From assembly GCF_003987595.1 (NCBI RefSeq), contig NZ_NGJZ01000002.1:186001-250000 (forward strand): a stretch of DNA of 64,000 nt, read 5' to 3'. The notes under the pieces were generated by a model. That model was not told the origin of the DNA. It worked only from the letters and a program-made list of their open reading frames with translations, and searched no databases. A program made the translations under genes and the position numbers. This DNA is from Vagococcus entomophilus. GTDB lineage: Bacteria > Bacillota > Bacilli > Lactobacillales > Vagococcaceae. Positions 36,183-45,416 of the stretch are shown here, piece after piece (positions within the stretch are counted from its first letter, which is position 1; every line of letters begins with the position of its first letter).

Positions 36183-37167
36183 GCTAAATGAGCAGCAACG
36201 TTTGGTGCAACTTTTAGCAGACTTGTTAGCTTTTGGATTAAGTATTCAAGACAGTTTGCATTTTTTGATAAAGATTGAAATCAAAAATAACTGCAGTATC
36301 CAGAAAATGGAACAAGATTTATCTGAGGGGAGGTATGTCTATCAGATATTTGCTCATCTTCAACTGTCCCCCATTTATATTGCCCAGATTAGTCTAGCAG
36401 ATGTTCATGGGGATCTTTCAGGAACTTTGGGGAATATTGCAAAGCAGCTAGACATGTGGCAAAAGCAACGAAAAAAATTATGGAAGATCCTTCTTTATCC
36501 CCTTACATTATTTTGTATTTTATTGTCTGTAGTTATGGGGATGAATTATTTTTTACTTCCGCAGTTAAGGCTTACAGGTCAAAAAAGCCCAGCCATTTAT
36601 TTTTTACGGTATATGCCTATTGTCACCTTTGGCCTAGTAATTCTTGTTGTTCTTGGCGTGGCCAGTGGAAAAATATATTTAAGAAACAAGACCGCTTTAT
36701 ATCAAGCAAATTTATTTGTAAGTGTCCCTCTTATTGGTGGGTATGCCCAAATGTACTATACTTCTTTTTTTGCTTTAGAATGGGGAAAATTACTATTGCA
36801 AGGTCTGGAATTAAAAGAAATTGTCGAAATTATGTCTGGTGAAGGGACAACTCGTTTGATGAAAGAAATGGCCAACGAATTACGAAAAGGGTTTGAGGAG
36901 GGGAAATCGATAGCAGACAAAATACAAGAGTGGCCTTTTTTACTAAAAGGGTTTAAGCAAGTGATTGAGCAGGGGGAAGTAAAGGGGATTTTAGGCAAAG
37001 AGATGGTCTTTTATGCCGAACAGCTAAGCAAAAATTTGCTTGAAAAAGTTCAATATTTTTTTAATCTGTTTCAACCTTTTTTATTTTTATTAATAGCGAT
37101 ACTGATTATAAGTGTATATGGTTCGTTGTTGTTGCCGATTTATAATGAAATGGAGCGATTGATATGA
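36082..37167 (+). CDS. comGB: Competence membrane protein ComGB
   Basis: A 361-aa GspF/PilC-type inner-membrane platform protein of the pseudopilus. Three main helices are seen (about 155-178, 200-225, 335-357), and two repeats of the GspF fold (QQRLVQLLADLLAFGLSIQDSL; ALEWGKLLLQGLELKEIVEI). The start is uncertain: ATG 36082 has GAGGAGG 12 bases upstream and overlaps comGA by ~100 bases, an unusually long overlap; later Met codons lack a ribosome-binding site. It overlaps comGC by four bases. Confidence 0.88.
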   Translation: MKQELDGNGCWEKLGQGGRLLKKLFKMNFSMRIKLNEQQRLVQLLADLLAFGLSIQDSLHFLIKIEIKNNCSIQKMEQDLSEGRYVYQIFAHLQLSPIYIAQISLADVHGDLSGTLGNIAKQLDMWQKQRKKLWKILLYPLTLFCILLSVVMGMNYFLLPQLRLTGQKSPAIYFLRYMPIVTFGLVILVVLGVASGKIYLRNKTALYQANLFVSVPLIGGYAQMYYTSFFALEWGKLLLQGLELKEIVEIMSGEGTTRLMKEMANELRKGFEEGKSIADKIQEWPFLLKGFKQVIEQGEVKGILGKEMVFYAEQLSKNLLEKVQYFFNLFQPFLFLLIAILIISVYGSLLLPIYNEMERLI

Positions 37168-37460
37168 AATGTAGAAAACGGACAAATAAATACGCAGGAT
37201 TCACACTTTTGGAAATGCTGTTAGTACTCTCAATCATAGCGGTTTTACTATTATTATTTGTCCCAAATCTATCCAAGAAAAGTGAACTGATCCAAAAAGA
37301 AGGAACAGAAGCTTTGACAAAAGTAATAGAAACACAATCTGAACTATTCAAGCTAGAAATGGAAGATCACGAAGTAACGTGGGAAAAACTGTTCAATAAT
37401 GGCTATCTTACTCAAAAACAAATTGAAGATGCTAAAAAACGGAAAATTCAATTAAAATGA
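37164..37460 (+). CDS. comGC: Major competence pseudopilin ComGC
   Basis: A 98-aa prepilin. The leader MKCRKRTNKYAG is followed by FTLLEMLLVLSIIAVLLLLFVP, the class 3 prepilin cleavage site (G/F with Glu at +5) and the hydrophobic helix. It is processed by ComC peptidase, encoded elsewhere, and forms the DNA-uptake pseudopilus. Overlaps comGB and comGD by four bases each. Confidence 0.93.
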   Translation: MKCRKRTNKYAGFTLLEMLLVLSIIAVLLLLFVPNLSKKSELIQKEGTEALTKVIETQSELFKLEMEDHEVTWEKLFNNGYLTQKQIEDAKKRKIQLK

Positions 37461-37930
37461 CAAAATATCATGTGGATAAACATTTAGGTTCGACTTTTTT
37501 CGAGATGTTGCTTGTTTTAGGTATCGTTGCTATTTGTTTTAGTTTTTCGTTTTCGCAGGCTTCTAGATGGCAAGAAAAATTAGAAAATCAATTTTTTTTA
37601 TATGAGTTTGAAAAAGTTCTGTATCAGCTACAGCAAACGGCTTTATTTACAAATCAGACTACAAAAATAAGCTTAAATCAGCAGTTCCAAAAGATTGAAT
37701 ATGAAACAGTGGACTACAATGGCAATATTGTAACGATCAAATTAAAAATTCCAAGTAAGCTGATCGTGCAGGATACACAGACCATTCAGTTCAAAAAAGG
37801 GAATGGCAACACGGGGAAGATGAAAAAGATGAGCTTTATTTGTTTAAGCGTTAACAAAAAGTATTCGTATCAGTTTCAGATGGGGAGTGGACGTTTTGAA
37901 AAGAAAGAGGAATCAAATTCGAAAAAGTAA
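37457..37930 (+). CDS. comGD: Minor pseudopilin ComGD
   Basis: A 157-aa prepilin-like protein. The cleavage region reads GSTFFEMLLVLGIVAI, so the usual G/F-T-L-L-E is relaxed to G/S-T-F-F-E, while the +5 Glu and hydrophobic helix are kept. The soluble C-terminal part (about 35-157) is beta-rich. It acts as a minor pseudopilin in DNA uptake. Its end overlaps comGE by ~35 bases. Confidence 0.85.
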   Translation: MTKYHVDKHLGSTFFEMLLVLGIVAICFSFSFSQASRWQEKLENQFFLYEFEKVLYQLQQTALFTNQTTKISLNQQFQKIEYETVDYNGNIVTIKLKIPSKLIVQDTQTIQFKKGNGNTGKMKKMSFICLSVNKKYSYQFQMGSGRFEKKEESNSKK

Positions 37931-38225
37931 GGGGAGTTTGATCATTGAAAGCTATTTATCTGTCATTATTCTGGGAACTATGTGGTCCGTTTTGGGGATG
38001 GGAATGATCCGTATAAACCACCAGACCCACGAAAAATTTGCTCGTTTAGAAGCTTATCGAGCAGCATATGAGATGAGTGAAGAGATGAAAGTGAATAAAG
38101 CAGTACAAAGCTACGAAAAAAAAGTTCAGAAAGAAAGGTTTCGGTGTGTATATTTGCCCCAACGAGAAATTGAGGTTTGCTATGGAAAAAACAAAATTTC
38201 CCTACAATTATTACAAATTAAATAA
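37896..38225 (+). CDS. comGE: Minor pseudopilin ComGE
   Basis: A 109-aa protein with a basic start MKRKRNQIRKSKGS and a hydrophobic helix LIIESYLSVIILGTMWSVL, a prepilin-like G/S-L-I-I-E arrangement. TTG 37896 is preferred as start, nine bases after GGGGAG; GTG 37887 would have no spacing. The start lies inside comGD, indicating coupled translation. Assigned from position and N-terminal helix. Confidence 0.75.
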   Translation: MKRKRNQIRKSKGSLIIESYLSVIILGTMWSVLGMGMIRINHQTHEKFARLEAYRAAYEMSEEMKVNKAVQSYEKKVQKERFRCVYLPQREIEVCYGKNKISLQLLQIK

Positions 38226-38640
38226 AGGCTTCACTCTTTTAGAAGCTTTAATCAGTCTCTTCTTATTTAGTTTGGTAGTGAGCACATTACCCCCAGCAGT
38301 GCAGTTGATTCGAAAATATGAAAAGCAAAATAGCTCTAAGTATCAACTAGAGTGGCATGTATTTCTTGCACAGATGAATGTCGTGATGACTCGTGCTGAT
38401 ACTCAAGAGATGACAGTTATTGATGGCAAGTTGGTTTATTATGAAAAAGACAAAATAGTAAAAATAGAGCACTATAAAAAAATGCTTCGCCGAGTAAAAA
38501 ATGGCGGGCATGAGCCACTTTTATTAGGGGTTAAACATGTAAAAGTTGAAAAAGTCAATGCACATGTTTTTCAATTAGAGGTTGAATTTATTGATGGTAC
38601 TACCAATAACGGAAGGTGGACAATTAGTGGCAGATTGTAA
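38182..38640 (+). CDS. comGF: Minor pseudopilin ComGF
   Basis: A 152-aa protein with a prepilin-like start (KLNKGFTLLEALISLFLFSLVV) matching G/FTLLE and a ComGF-type C-terminal domain (about 60-152, ending NGRWTISGRL). ATG 38182 follows GAGG by six bases and overlaps comGE; the longer frame from 38146 lacks a site. It is part of the DNA-uptake pseudopilus tip complex in related bacteria. Confidence 0.85.
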   Translation: MEKTKFPYNYYKLNKGFTLLEALISLFLFSLVVSTLPPAVQLIRKYEKQNSSKYQLEWHVFLAQMNVVMTRADTQEMTVIDGKLVYYEKDKIVKIEHYKKMLRRVKNGGHEPLLLGVKHVKVEKVNAHVFQLEVEFIDGTTNNGRWTISGRL

Positions 38641-38980
38641 AAAACACAAAGGCAGTTTACTCGTTTCGACTGTGGGAATATTTTGTATCACGCTTTTATT
38701 GTTTCTAGCAATAACAGCAGATTATTACCGAAAAAGTTTATTTGTATATCAGACAATCTGGTATTACAAGTTACGCATTATGGAGAATATGTCCGTGCAA
38801 CAACTAAGAGAACAAAGTGCCAAAGATTTAGCTAAAAGTAGTTATGATCAGAAATATATTTTTGTTGATGGAGAGGTAGAAGTAAGCTATAATAATCAAA
38901 TTTTTCATTTATGTACGAAAGCAAAAGGGAAGTCTTACCAGCTAAAAAAAGAGATTCCACTTGCTCAACTTTTAAATTAA
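38627..38980 (+). CDS. comGG: ComGG-like competence protein
   Basis: A 117-aa protein with one N-terminal hydrophobic helix (GSLLVSTVGIFCITLLLFLAITADYY) and a soluble C-terminal part. GTG 38627 is the likely start, about ten bases after GGAAGG, overlapping comGF by 14 bases. ComGG proteins diverge strongly, so the name rests mainly on its place as seventh comG gene. No terminator is evident before the methyltransferase gene. Confidence 0.7.
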   Translation: MADCKKHKGSLLVSTVGIFCITLLLFLAITADYYRKSLFVYQTIWYYKLRIMENMSVQQLREQSAKDLAKSSYDQKYIFVDGEVEVSYNNQIFHLCTKAKGKSYQLKKEIPLAQLLN

Positions 38981-39076
38981 AAAAAAACAACGTTTTTATA
39001 GAAGTCAATACTTGAATTCTTGTAATAGATTCGTTAGAATTAGGGAGAATGAAAGTTGTTAAAAAGAGGTGGGAAA

Positions 39077-40087
39077 ATGTCTCAACAGACAGTAGAACAA
39101 GGTTTTACAATTATGAATGAAGCGATTGACCTATTAAAGAAGGCCATTGGTGTTTCTTTTTTAGATAGTTACATTGAAACTGGTGAGAACTTTCTTGATG
39201 GACAAACAGTCCGGGTCCTTGACGGAGTACCCAACAAGGATCATGTGCAAAAACTAGAATGTGCGTACAAAAAATTTCAAGCGCTATCATTTTCAAAAGA
39301 AGAGCTTAGAAAAGTCTTTCAATTAGTTTTATTGAAAGGGATGAAGCAAGAATATGTTCAACCTAACCATCAGTTAACTCCTGATGCGCTGGGCTTTTTG
39401 TTTGTATATCTAATTGAACAATTGAAAAAGAAAACTCAAACAGAGCTTTCTATACTGGATATTGCAGTTGGATCCGGGAATCTTCTCTTGACTGTGTTAC
39501 TTAATCTTGAGCTTGCGGGCACTACAGTTAAAGGCATTGGGGTAGATATTGATGATACTTTGCTATCTGTTGCAGCTGTTAACACGCAGTGGACAAAAGC
39601 CTCTGTTCAGTTGTTTCACCAAGATGGTTTGCAGCCGTTGCTGGTCGATCCAGTTGATTTTGCGATTTCTGATCTGCCAGTTGGCTTCTATCCAAATCAA
39701 GATAAAGCCGCAAATTTTCAAGTGTTCTCAGAACTGGAGAATACCTATGCCCATCATTTGTTGATGGAACAAAGTATGAAATATGTAAAAGATGGAGGCT
39801 ATGGAATTTTCTTAGTCCCAGAAAATCTTTTTGAAACAAGTCAAGAGGAAAGTTTGAAGAAATGGTTACGTTCATCTGTTTATGTACAAGCAGTTTTGAA
39901 ATTACCCAATAACTTATTTAAAACAAAGCAGTCTAGAAAGAGCATTTTGGTCGTACAAAATCAAGGTTCCGGTAGCTGTCAGGCTAAAGAAGTATTGTTA
40001 GCTGAGCTTCCTTCATTGCAAGATCCAAAAGCTTTACAAGCATTTTTTGCTAAATTTTCTTCATGGAAAAAGCAGTATTTAGACTAA
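39077..40087 (+). CDS. YtxK-like class I methyltransferase
   Basis: A 336-aa SAM-dependent methyltransferase resembling the adenine-N6 type (motif I LDIAVGSGNLLLTVL). The catalytic NPPF/DPPY position reads SDLPVGFYP, typical of the YtxK family, so DNA methylation is doubtful. The gene is conserved between comG and ackA in many Firmicutes; its substrate is unknown. ATG 39077 follows GAGGTGGG. A TAGAAT-type box near 39035 may give an independent promoter. Confidence 0.82.
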   Translation: MSQQTVEQGFTIMNEAIDLLKKAIGVSFLDSYIETGENFLDGQTVRVLDGVPNKDHVQKLECAYKKFQALSFSKEELRKVFQLVLLKGMKQEYVQPNHQLTPDALGFLFVYLIEQLKKKTQTELSILDIAVGSGNLLLTVLLNLELAGTTVKGIGVDIDDTLLSVAAVNTQWTKASVQLFHQDGLQPLLVDPVDFAISDLPVGFYPNQDKAANFQVFSELENTYAHHLLMEQSMKYVKDGGYGIFLVPENLFETSQEESLKKWLRSSVYVQAVLKLPNNLFKTKQSRKSILVVQNQGSGSCQAKEVLLAELPSLQDPKALQAFFAKFSSWKKQYLD

Positions 40088-40105
40088 AGAATAAAGGAGA
40101 CGACT

Positions 40106-41290
40106 ATGTCAAAAACAATAGCGATTAACGCGGGAAGTTCAAGTTTAAAATGGCAAATTTTTGCAATGCCTGAGGAAACGATTATTGCAAAAGGGATTGT
40201 AGAGAGAATTGGCCTACCTGAGTCTATCTTTACAATCAAATATGGAAACGGAGAAGTCTATAACCGAGTGTTGGATATTCTGGATCACGATATTGCTGTA
40301 AATATGCTTTTAGAACAATTGATAGCTTTAAATATTATTCGTTCCTTTGATGAGATTAAAGGTGCGGGACACAGAGTAGTAGCTGGTGGGGAAACATTTC
40401 AAGACTCTATTATAATCGACCAAGCGGTTTTAGAAAAAATAGAGTCGCTAGCTGAATTTGCGCCCTTGCACAATCCTGCAGAAGCAAAAGTAATTCGTGT
40501 ATTTGAAAGATTATTGCCAAAAACGACAAATGTTGCTGTTTTTGATACTTCTTTTCATACGACAATGCCTGAAGTGAATTATTTGTATAGTATTCCAACC
40601 GAGTATTACGACAAATACAAAGTTAGAAAATATGGAGCGCATGGAACGAGTCATCGTTATGTAGCGCTTCGTGCTGCTAAAATGTTAGGTAAACCAATTG
40701 AAGAGTTAAAATTAATTACATGTCACATCGGGAATGGGGTTTCGATTACTGCAATTGAAAACGGAAAATCAATTGACACCTCAATGGGCTTCACGCCTTT
40801 AGCCGGTACTACTATGGGAACAAGATCCGGAGACATTGATCCTTCATTGTTAGCCTATTTGATGGAAAAACTAGAGATGACGGATATGAATGAGATGATT
40901 GATTTGCTCAATAGAAAATCTGGTTTGCTAGGTATTTCCCAAATCTCTAGCGATATGCGTGACTTAGAAGAGAATCCAGATCCAAAAGCCCAACTCGCGG
41001 TTCAAATATTTGCTGATCGTATTCGTAAATACATTGGTTCTTATTTTGCAACGCTAAACGGAGCAGATGCTATTATTTTTACAGCAGGAATTGGGGAAAA
41101 CGACCGAAAGATGCGTCAAAGAATCATTTCGGGTCTCTCTTGGTTTGGTTGTGAACTTGATCCGCAGCGGAACGAAGCACAAGCTGTTGAAACCATCATT
41201 TCTACAGAAGATTCAAAGGTTAAGGTATTGTTGGTACCGACAGACGAAGAGTTAATGATTGCACGTGACGTTGAAAAATTAACCAAGTAA
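40106..41290 (+). CDS. ackA: Acetate kinase
   Basis: A 394-aa enzyme that converts acetyl phosphate and ADP to acetate and ATP. Family signatures are clear: [19 protein letters not shown] at the start, [38 protein letters not shown] and FTAGIGEND. It lies 18 bases after the methyltransferase gene with an AAGGAG ribosome-binding site, so they are probably cotranscribed. A bidirectional terminator follows. Confidence 0.95.
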   Translation: MSKTIAINAGSSSLKWQIFAMPEETIIAKGIVERIGLPESIFTIKYGNGEVYNRVLDILDHDIAVNMLLEQLIALNIIRSFDEIKGAGHRVVAGGETFQDSIIIDQAVLEKIESLAEFAPLHNPAEAKVIRVFERLLPKTTNVAVFDTSFHTTMPEVNYLYSIPTEYYDKYKVRKYGAHGTSHRYVALRAAKMLGKPIEELKLITCHIGNGVSITAIENGKSIDTSMGFTPLAGTTMGTRSGDIDPSLLAYLMEKLEMTDMNEMIDLLNRKSGLLGISQISSDMRDLEENPDPKAQLAVQIFADRIRKYIGSYFATLNGADAIIFTAGIGENDRKMRQRIISGLSWFGCELDPQRNEAQAVETIISTEDSKVKVLLVPTDEELMIARDVEKLTK

Positions 41291-41367
41291 TTAACAAGTT
41301 ATTCTATCATTTTATTACTTGAAAGGCTGTTACTGAGTCATTTTTGGTTTTTGTGTTTTGGATAGAT

Positions 41368-41404
41368 AAAAACTCGACTAGAATTTCTAGTCGAGTTTTA
41401 TTTT
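41368..41404. terminator. Bidirectional terminator between ackA and uspA
   Basis: AAAACTCGACTAGAA pairs with TTCTAGTCGAGTTTT, followed by ATTTTTT. Confidence 0.88.
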
Positions 41405-41419
41405 TTAGAATTTAAATGT

Positions 41420-41875
41420 TTATTTTTTATTATCTAGATTTGTCCGAACAATTAATACATCACAAGGAGCATGACGGATAACATATTCTGAAACAGACCC
41501 CATAAACAAACGTTCAACAGCATTTAGACCTGTAGCGCCGAGCATAATCAAGTCAATGTTGTTTTCAGTTGGAATTTCTTTTGCAATGAGCGGTTTTGGA
41601 GCGCCGTATTCAATCAGCTCTTTGACATCTGTAAGACCTTGTTTTTTTGCAAAATCAATATATTCTGCAATCGTTTGCTTAGCCATACTAGTAGCTTGTT
41701 CTACCATTGTTTCATCAAAAGATGCGATATTTTGAAAAGCACGCGTGTCAATAATGTGAGCGATTAGTAAGTGGGCCTTATTTCTTAAACATACACTAAC
41801 AGCTTTTTGGAAAGCTAATTCCGCTTCATCTGATCCATCTACTGCAACCAGAATATTTTTGTAATCTTGAGTCAT
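41420..41875 (-). CDS. Universal stress protein
   Basis: A 151-aa UspA-family protein. The N-terminal strand NILVAVDGSDEAELAF and the ATP-binding motif near the C-terminus (GATGLNAVERLFMGSVSEYVIRHAPCDVLIV, G-2X-G-9X-G-S) are intact, so it is probably the ATP-binding subclass. The role of such proteins in lactic acid bacteria is stress survival, mechanism unclear. Convergent with ackA; the next minus-strand gene is 32 bases upstream. Confidence 0.88.
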   Translation of the reverse strand: MTQDYKNILVAVDGSDEAELAFQKAVSVCLRNKAHLLIAHIIDTRAFQNIASFDETMVEQATSMAKQTIAEYIDFAKKQGLTDVKELIEYGAPKPLIAKEIPTENNIDLIMLGATGLNAVERLFMGSVSEYVIRHAPCDVLIVRTNLDNKK

Positions 41876-41907
41876 AACTAATCATCCCTTCAAATAGTAA
41901 GTATTTT

Positions 41908-42186
41908 TTACAACCATTTAGCTAGCGTAAAGCTAAAAATCATTGAACATACTAGGACAATAAAGATGTAGATTAACGTAAAAGTTAGGTTATGTACAAA
42001 AATAAGTGCAATACCAATCAACCCGAGTCCAAGATATATCCGACTAAACAGTGTAATCGAATTTGTAACTGTGGTTATTGAATTTTTTTTGCCAAAAAGC
42101 TTTGCTAATTTTTCTTTTTTTTTAGTAAAATAAAATGCAATAATCATTAAAAAAATCGCAATAATAAGTAATAAGAATGTAAGCAT
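41908..42186 (-). CDS. Small membrane protein (92 aa)
   Basis: Three hydrophobic segments (about 2-20, 45-65, 68-90) separated by a basic stretch (TKKKEKLAKLFGKKNS). No family recognised. AGGAGC precedes the ATG. It lies between the 6S RNA and uspA on the same strand; read-through from 6S RNA is possible but not indicated. Confidence 0.6.
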   Translation of the reverse strand: MLTFLLLIIAIFLMIIAFYFTKKKEKLAKLFGKKNSITTVTNSITLFSRIYLGLGLIGIALIFVHNLTFTLIYIFIVLVCSMIFSFTLAKWL

Positions 42187-42213
42187 CGGTTGCTCCTATA
42201 AGGTATAGAAATT

Positions 42214-42408
42214 AAAAAAATAATATCCGTCGATGCCGTTAATCGTCCTGTAGCGTTGATCCCGCGAGTAAGCAGGTGGGCTCAACTGTCAATTCTTCAA
42301 ACTACCAAGTGAAAAGGCTTGTTTTCCAAATGAGCTAGTTCGATCCCAAAGTAACACTAAATGTTCGGTCAACACAGTGTAGAACAACTCGCACACCACA
42401 GATATTAC
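42214..42408 (-). ncRNA. ssrS: 6S RNA
   Basis: On the minus strand a TTGATG/TACGAT promoter (42443-42438, 42420-42415, 17-base spacer) starts a ~195-nt RNA. Its ends pair (TAATATC with GATATTA, 42407-42401 with 42227-42221), followed by a T7 tract, giving the long closed rod expected for 6S RNA. Size, folded ends and location beside rarA fit 6S RNA of Lactobacillales, which binds sigma-A RNA polymerase. The internal bubble was not modelled. Confidence 0.75.
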
Positions 42409-42414
42409 ACCATT

Positions 42415-42443
42415 ATCGTAGCATAATTTTAAAAAAACATCAA
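42415..42443 (-). promoter_or_regulatory. 6S RNA promoter
   Basis: -35 TTGATG and -10 TACGAT on the minus strand with a 17-base spacer. It lies between the end of rarA and the RNA. Confidence 0.7.
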
Positions 42444-42467
42444 TGAATTCTGCCTACGAATGGAGGG

Positions 42468-43742
42468 TTATTTTTTTTTCTGTTGCTGAATTTTACAATA
42501 TTGATGAAGCAAAGCTTGTTCATACTTTCCAGTTTCTTTTGGTTTGTAATAGTGAACATTCGTTAGCTTATTGGGTAAATATTGTTGGCTTACCCAACCA
42601 TTTGGAAAATCATGAGGATACTTATAGGCAACCCCTCGATTCAGCTGTTCGGCCCCTTGGTAATGACTGTCCTTTAGATGAGGGGGCACATCACCTACTT
42701 TTCCAATCCGAATATCGGCAAGTGCTGCATCAATAGAAGCACATGCGGAATTTGATTTTGGAGAAAGACAAAGATCAATTACTACTTGGGCAAGTGGGAT
42801 GCGTGCTTCTGGAAATCCGAGCTTTTCAGCCGCTTGAACAGCGGTAACCGTTCGGGCAGCAGCAGCGGGATTTGCTAGTCCGATGTCCTCGTATGCTATG
42901 ACCATCAACCGTCTGTTAATGCTAAGTAGATCGCCAGCTTCTACAAGACGTGCAAGATAGTGTAAGGCCGCATCCGCATCGCTTCCGCGAATAGATTTCT
43001 GCAGTGCAGAAATCACATCATAATGGGCATCGCCATCCTTATCATGAGTCAAGGACTTTCTTTGTACACACTCTTCGATAATAGGGAGGGTAAGATTTAT
43101 GGTGCCATCGCTCTGACAAGGAGTGGATTTTACAGCTAGCTCTAGCCCATTTAGTGCACTCCGTACATCGCCATTTGTTACACGTGAAAGATGTTGTAAT
43201 GCTTGTTCATCTATCTGTACGGACTCATTGCCAAGTCCGTTGTTTGAATCGTTCAGTGCTCGTAGAAGGGTTTCTTTTATTTCTTCCTCGTCTAAGGGGG
43301 TGACCTCAAAAATTTGGGTCCGACTTCTGATAGCAGGATTGATGCTGATATAAGGATTCTCTGTAGTAGCACCAATCAAAATAATTTGACCACTTTCTAA
43401 ATGTGGGAGTAAAAAATCTTGTTTGACCTTATCTAATCGGTGTACTTCATCAAGTAGTAAAATGACGGTCCCACTCATCTTGGCTTCTTCGGCTACAATT
43501 TGTAAATCTTTTTTAGTATCCGTTGCGGCATTGAGCGCACGAAACGCATATTTAGTAGATCCTGCAATGGCGCTTGCAATACTTGTTTTACCTGTTCCGG
43601 GTGGTCCGTATAAAATCATCGAAGAAAGCATTTTAGCATCGACCATCCGACGAATAATTTTTCCTTCTCCAACTAAGTGTTTCTGTCCCACAATATCTTC
43701 TAACGTTTGAGGACGCATGCGGTAAGCAAGTGGTTTTTGCAT
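42468..43742 (-). CDS. rarA: Replication-associated recombination protein A
   Basis: A 424-aa AAA+ ATPase (RarA/MgsA) acting at stalled replication forks. Walker A GPPGTGKTS, Walker B LLLDEVHRLDK, sensor and arginine-finger segments (GATTENPYISINPAIRSR), and the C-terminal MgsA tetramerisation domain (SIRGSDADAALHYLARLVEAGD, ANPAAAARTV) are all present. Length is normal. AGGAGGTC precedes the ATG. Confidence 0.93.
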   Translation of the reverse strand: MQKPLAYRMRPQTLEDIVGQKHLVGEGKIIRRMVDAKMLSSMILYGPPGTGKTSIASAIAGSTKYAFRALNAATDTKKDLQIVAEEAKMSGTVILLLDEVHRLDKVKQDFLLPHLESGQIILIGATTENPYISINPAIRSRTQIFEVTPLDEEEIKETLLRALNDSNNGLGNESVQIDEQALQHLSRVTNGDVRSALNGLELAVKSTPCQSDGTINLTLPIIEECVQRKSLTHDKDGDAHYDVISALQKSIRGSDADAALHYLARLVEAGDLLSINRRLMVIAYEDIGLANPAAAARTVTAVQAAEKLGFPEARIPLAQVVIDLCLSPKSNSACASIDAALADIRIGKVGDVPPHLKDSHYQGAEQLNRGVAYKYPHDFPNGWVSQQYLPNKLTNVHYYKPKETGKYEQALLHQYCKIQQQKKK

Positions 43743-43965
43743 ACGAAAGACCTCCTTTTATTTCTACCATCAGTATAGCATATTTCTAAAATGTGGAACA
43801 TACATTCGTTTTAAATGTTGCTTTTGATGGCCAGAGAACCTTTCTCGATTGGTTTAAATAAAAGCAGAAGATAGAATGCTTACAAAAGCGAGAAAATATA
43901 TGGCATGTCACCTCTTATTCTTGTATGATAAAGAGGAATGAGTAAAGTCGGAGAGGAATAACGTG

Positions 43966-44448
43966 ATGAAAAAAGAAACTATTTTAACCTGTTTGGAAAC
44001 AGAGCTAACTAAGACAATGGGAAATTATGATTTTGCTATTGACTGGGATAAAAGAAATCACACAATTGAATTGATTTTTCAATTGTTTGCTCAAAACAAG
44101 GTTGGGTTAGCGATTGAGGATACTGACGGGACAAAATCTGAGGAAGAAATTATTGAATTTGAAGATGCCCTTCTTTTTTATCTTCCAGGGAAAAGTCAAT
44201 TTGAGGAATCAGATTATCTGAAAGTTTTTCCATATGAAGGGAAAAAAGGAATTGACAAAGCTTTGATCTTAGCAATTTCAACGTACCTACCTGAGGTTTT
44301 AACAGAAGGAGAAAGTGATTTGTTAGATTTTCTAAATGATCAGGATGCAGATGTCTTTGAATTAAAGTGGCAAGATGCAGAGTTTGATGAGATTTATGCA
44401 AAGAAAAAAGAAAAAAATGCGGGCAATGTGGCCTATCCAAGTTATTAG
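43966..44448 (+). CDS. DUF3013 family protein
   Basis: A 160-aa acidic protein (MKKETILTCLETELTKTMGNYDFAIDWD). It resembles the DUF3013 family found just before prmA in enterococci and streptococci. Function unknown. ATG 43966 follows GGAGAGGAATAACG; the preceding GTG is too near. prmA starts ten bases after the stop. Confidence 0.75.
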   Translation: MKKETILTCLETELTKTMGNYDFAIDWDKRNHTIELIFQLFAQNKVGLAIEDTDGTKSEEEIIEFEDALLFYLPGKSQFEESDYLKVFPYEGKKGIDKALILAISTYLPEVLTEGESDLLDFLNDQDADVFELKWQDAEFDEIYAKKKEKNAGNVAYPSY

Positions 44449-44458
44449 GAGGAAAAAA

Positions 44459-45409
44459 ATGAAGTGGACCGAAGTAAAGATAACAACAACGAGTGAAGCA
44501 GTGGAAGCTATCTCCAACATTATGATTGAGTCAGGCGCGAGTGGGGTATCGATAGAAGATGCGTTGGACGTGGAAAATTTCAAGTCGGATGCCTTTGGAG
44601 AATTACTGGATAAGTCGACTTTCAAGCATGTAAAAGAAGGGGCAATTATCCGAACATATTTTCCAGAAACGATGTTTTTACCTGAAATTTTACCTGAAAT
44701 GAAAGAAAGAATTCTAAAATTACCAGAGTACGGCTTGAATATTGGTGAAAATAGGTTGGAGATTAGTGAAGTTGCAGAAAGCGACTGGTCTTCTGCCTGG
44801 AAAAAATATTATCACCCGGTACGAATTTCCCGCTTTTTAACAATTGTACCAAACTGGGAAAAATATGAACCTAAAAATCAAGATGAGTGCGTGATCAAAC
44901 TTGATCCTGGTATGGCTTTTGGAACGGGTACGCATCCGACCACTCGATTGACTTTACAAGCGTTAGAAACAAGTCTTTGCGGAGGAGAAACGGTTTTAGA
45001 TGTTGGAACGGGTTCGGGTGTTTTGAGTATTGCGAGTAAAAGTTTTGGCGCAAAAGAAGTTTTTGCTTATGATTTAGATGAAGTAGCGGTGAACGCTGCA
45101 AAAGAAAATATGGATTTAAATCCTATTGCGCAGGATGTACATGTTAGCGCTAATGATCTATTAAAAGGAATTTCAACACAAGCGGACGTGATTGTAGCCA
45201 ATATCTTGGCAGATATTATCTTGCGACTGATTGCGGATGCACATCGATTATTGAAGGAGCAAGGAACGTTTATTGTTTCAGGCATCATTAAAGAAAAAAA
45301 AGATGAAGTGGTTACAGCGATGATGGAAGCAGGATTTGTAGTCGATCAATTGTTACAGCAAGGGGATTGGTTTGCGATTATTTTGAAAAAAGCAGAGATT
45401 GAGGAGTAG
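44459..45409 (+). CDS. prmA: Ribosomal protein L11 methyltransferase
   Basis: A 316-aa SAM-dependent enzyme that trimethylates ribosomal protein L11. The substrate-binding N-terminal domain (MKWTEVKITTTSEAVEAISNIM) is followed by LDPGMAFGTGTHPTTRL, motif I LDVGTGSGVLSIAS and VANILADIILRL. Start 44459 follows AGGAGG; longer frames overlap the previous gene. rsmE follows eight bases after the stop. Confidence 0.94.
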   Translation: MKWTEVKITTTSEAVEAISNIMIESGASGVSIEDALDVENFKSDAFGELLDKSTFKHVKEGAIIRTYFPETMFLPEILPEMKERILKLPEYGLNIGENRLEISEVAESDWSSAWKKYYHPVRISRFLTIVPNWEKYEPKNQDECVIKLDPGMAFGTGTHPTTRLTLQALETSLCGGETVLDVGTGSGVLSIASKSFGAKEVFAYDLDEVAVNAAKENMDLNPIAQDVHVSANDLLKGISTQADVIVANILADIILRLIADAHRLLKEQGTFIVSGIIKEKKDEVVTAMMEAGFVVDQLLQQGDWFAIILKKAEIEE

Positions 45410-45416
45410 TAGGGCG

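Noticed and set aside
39077-40087. Possible DNA adenine methyltransferase of a restriction system
   Set aside because: The catalytic motif is SDLP rather than NPPF/DPPY, there is no restriction or specificity gene, and the comG-ackA position is that of housekeeping YtxK.
42443-42736. 97-aa plus-strand ORF over the end of rarA
   Set aside because: Antisense to conserved rarA codons, no ribosome-binding site, no recognisable motif.
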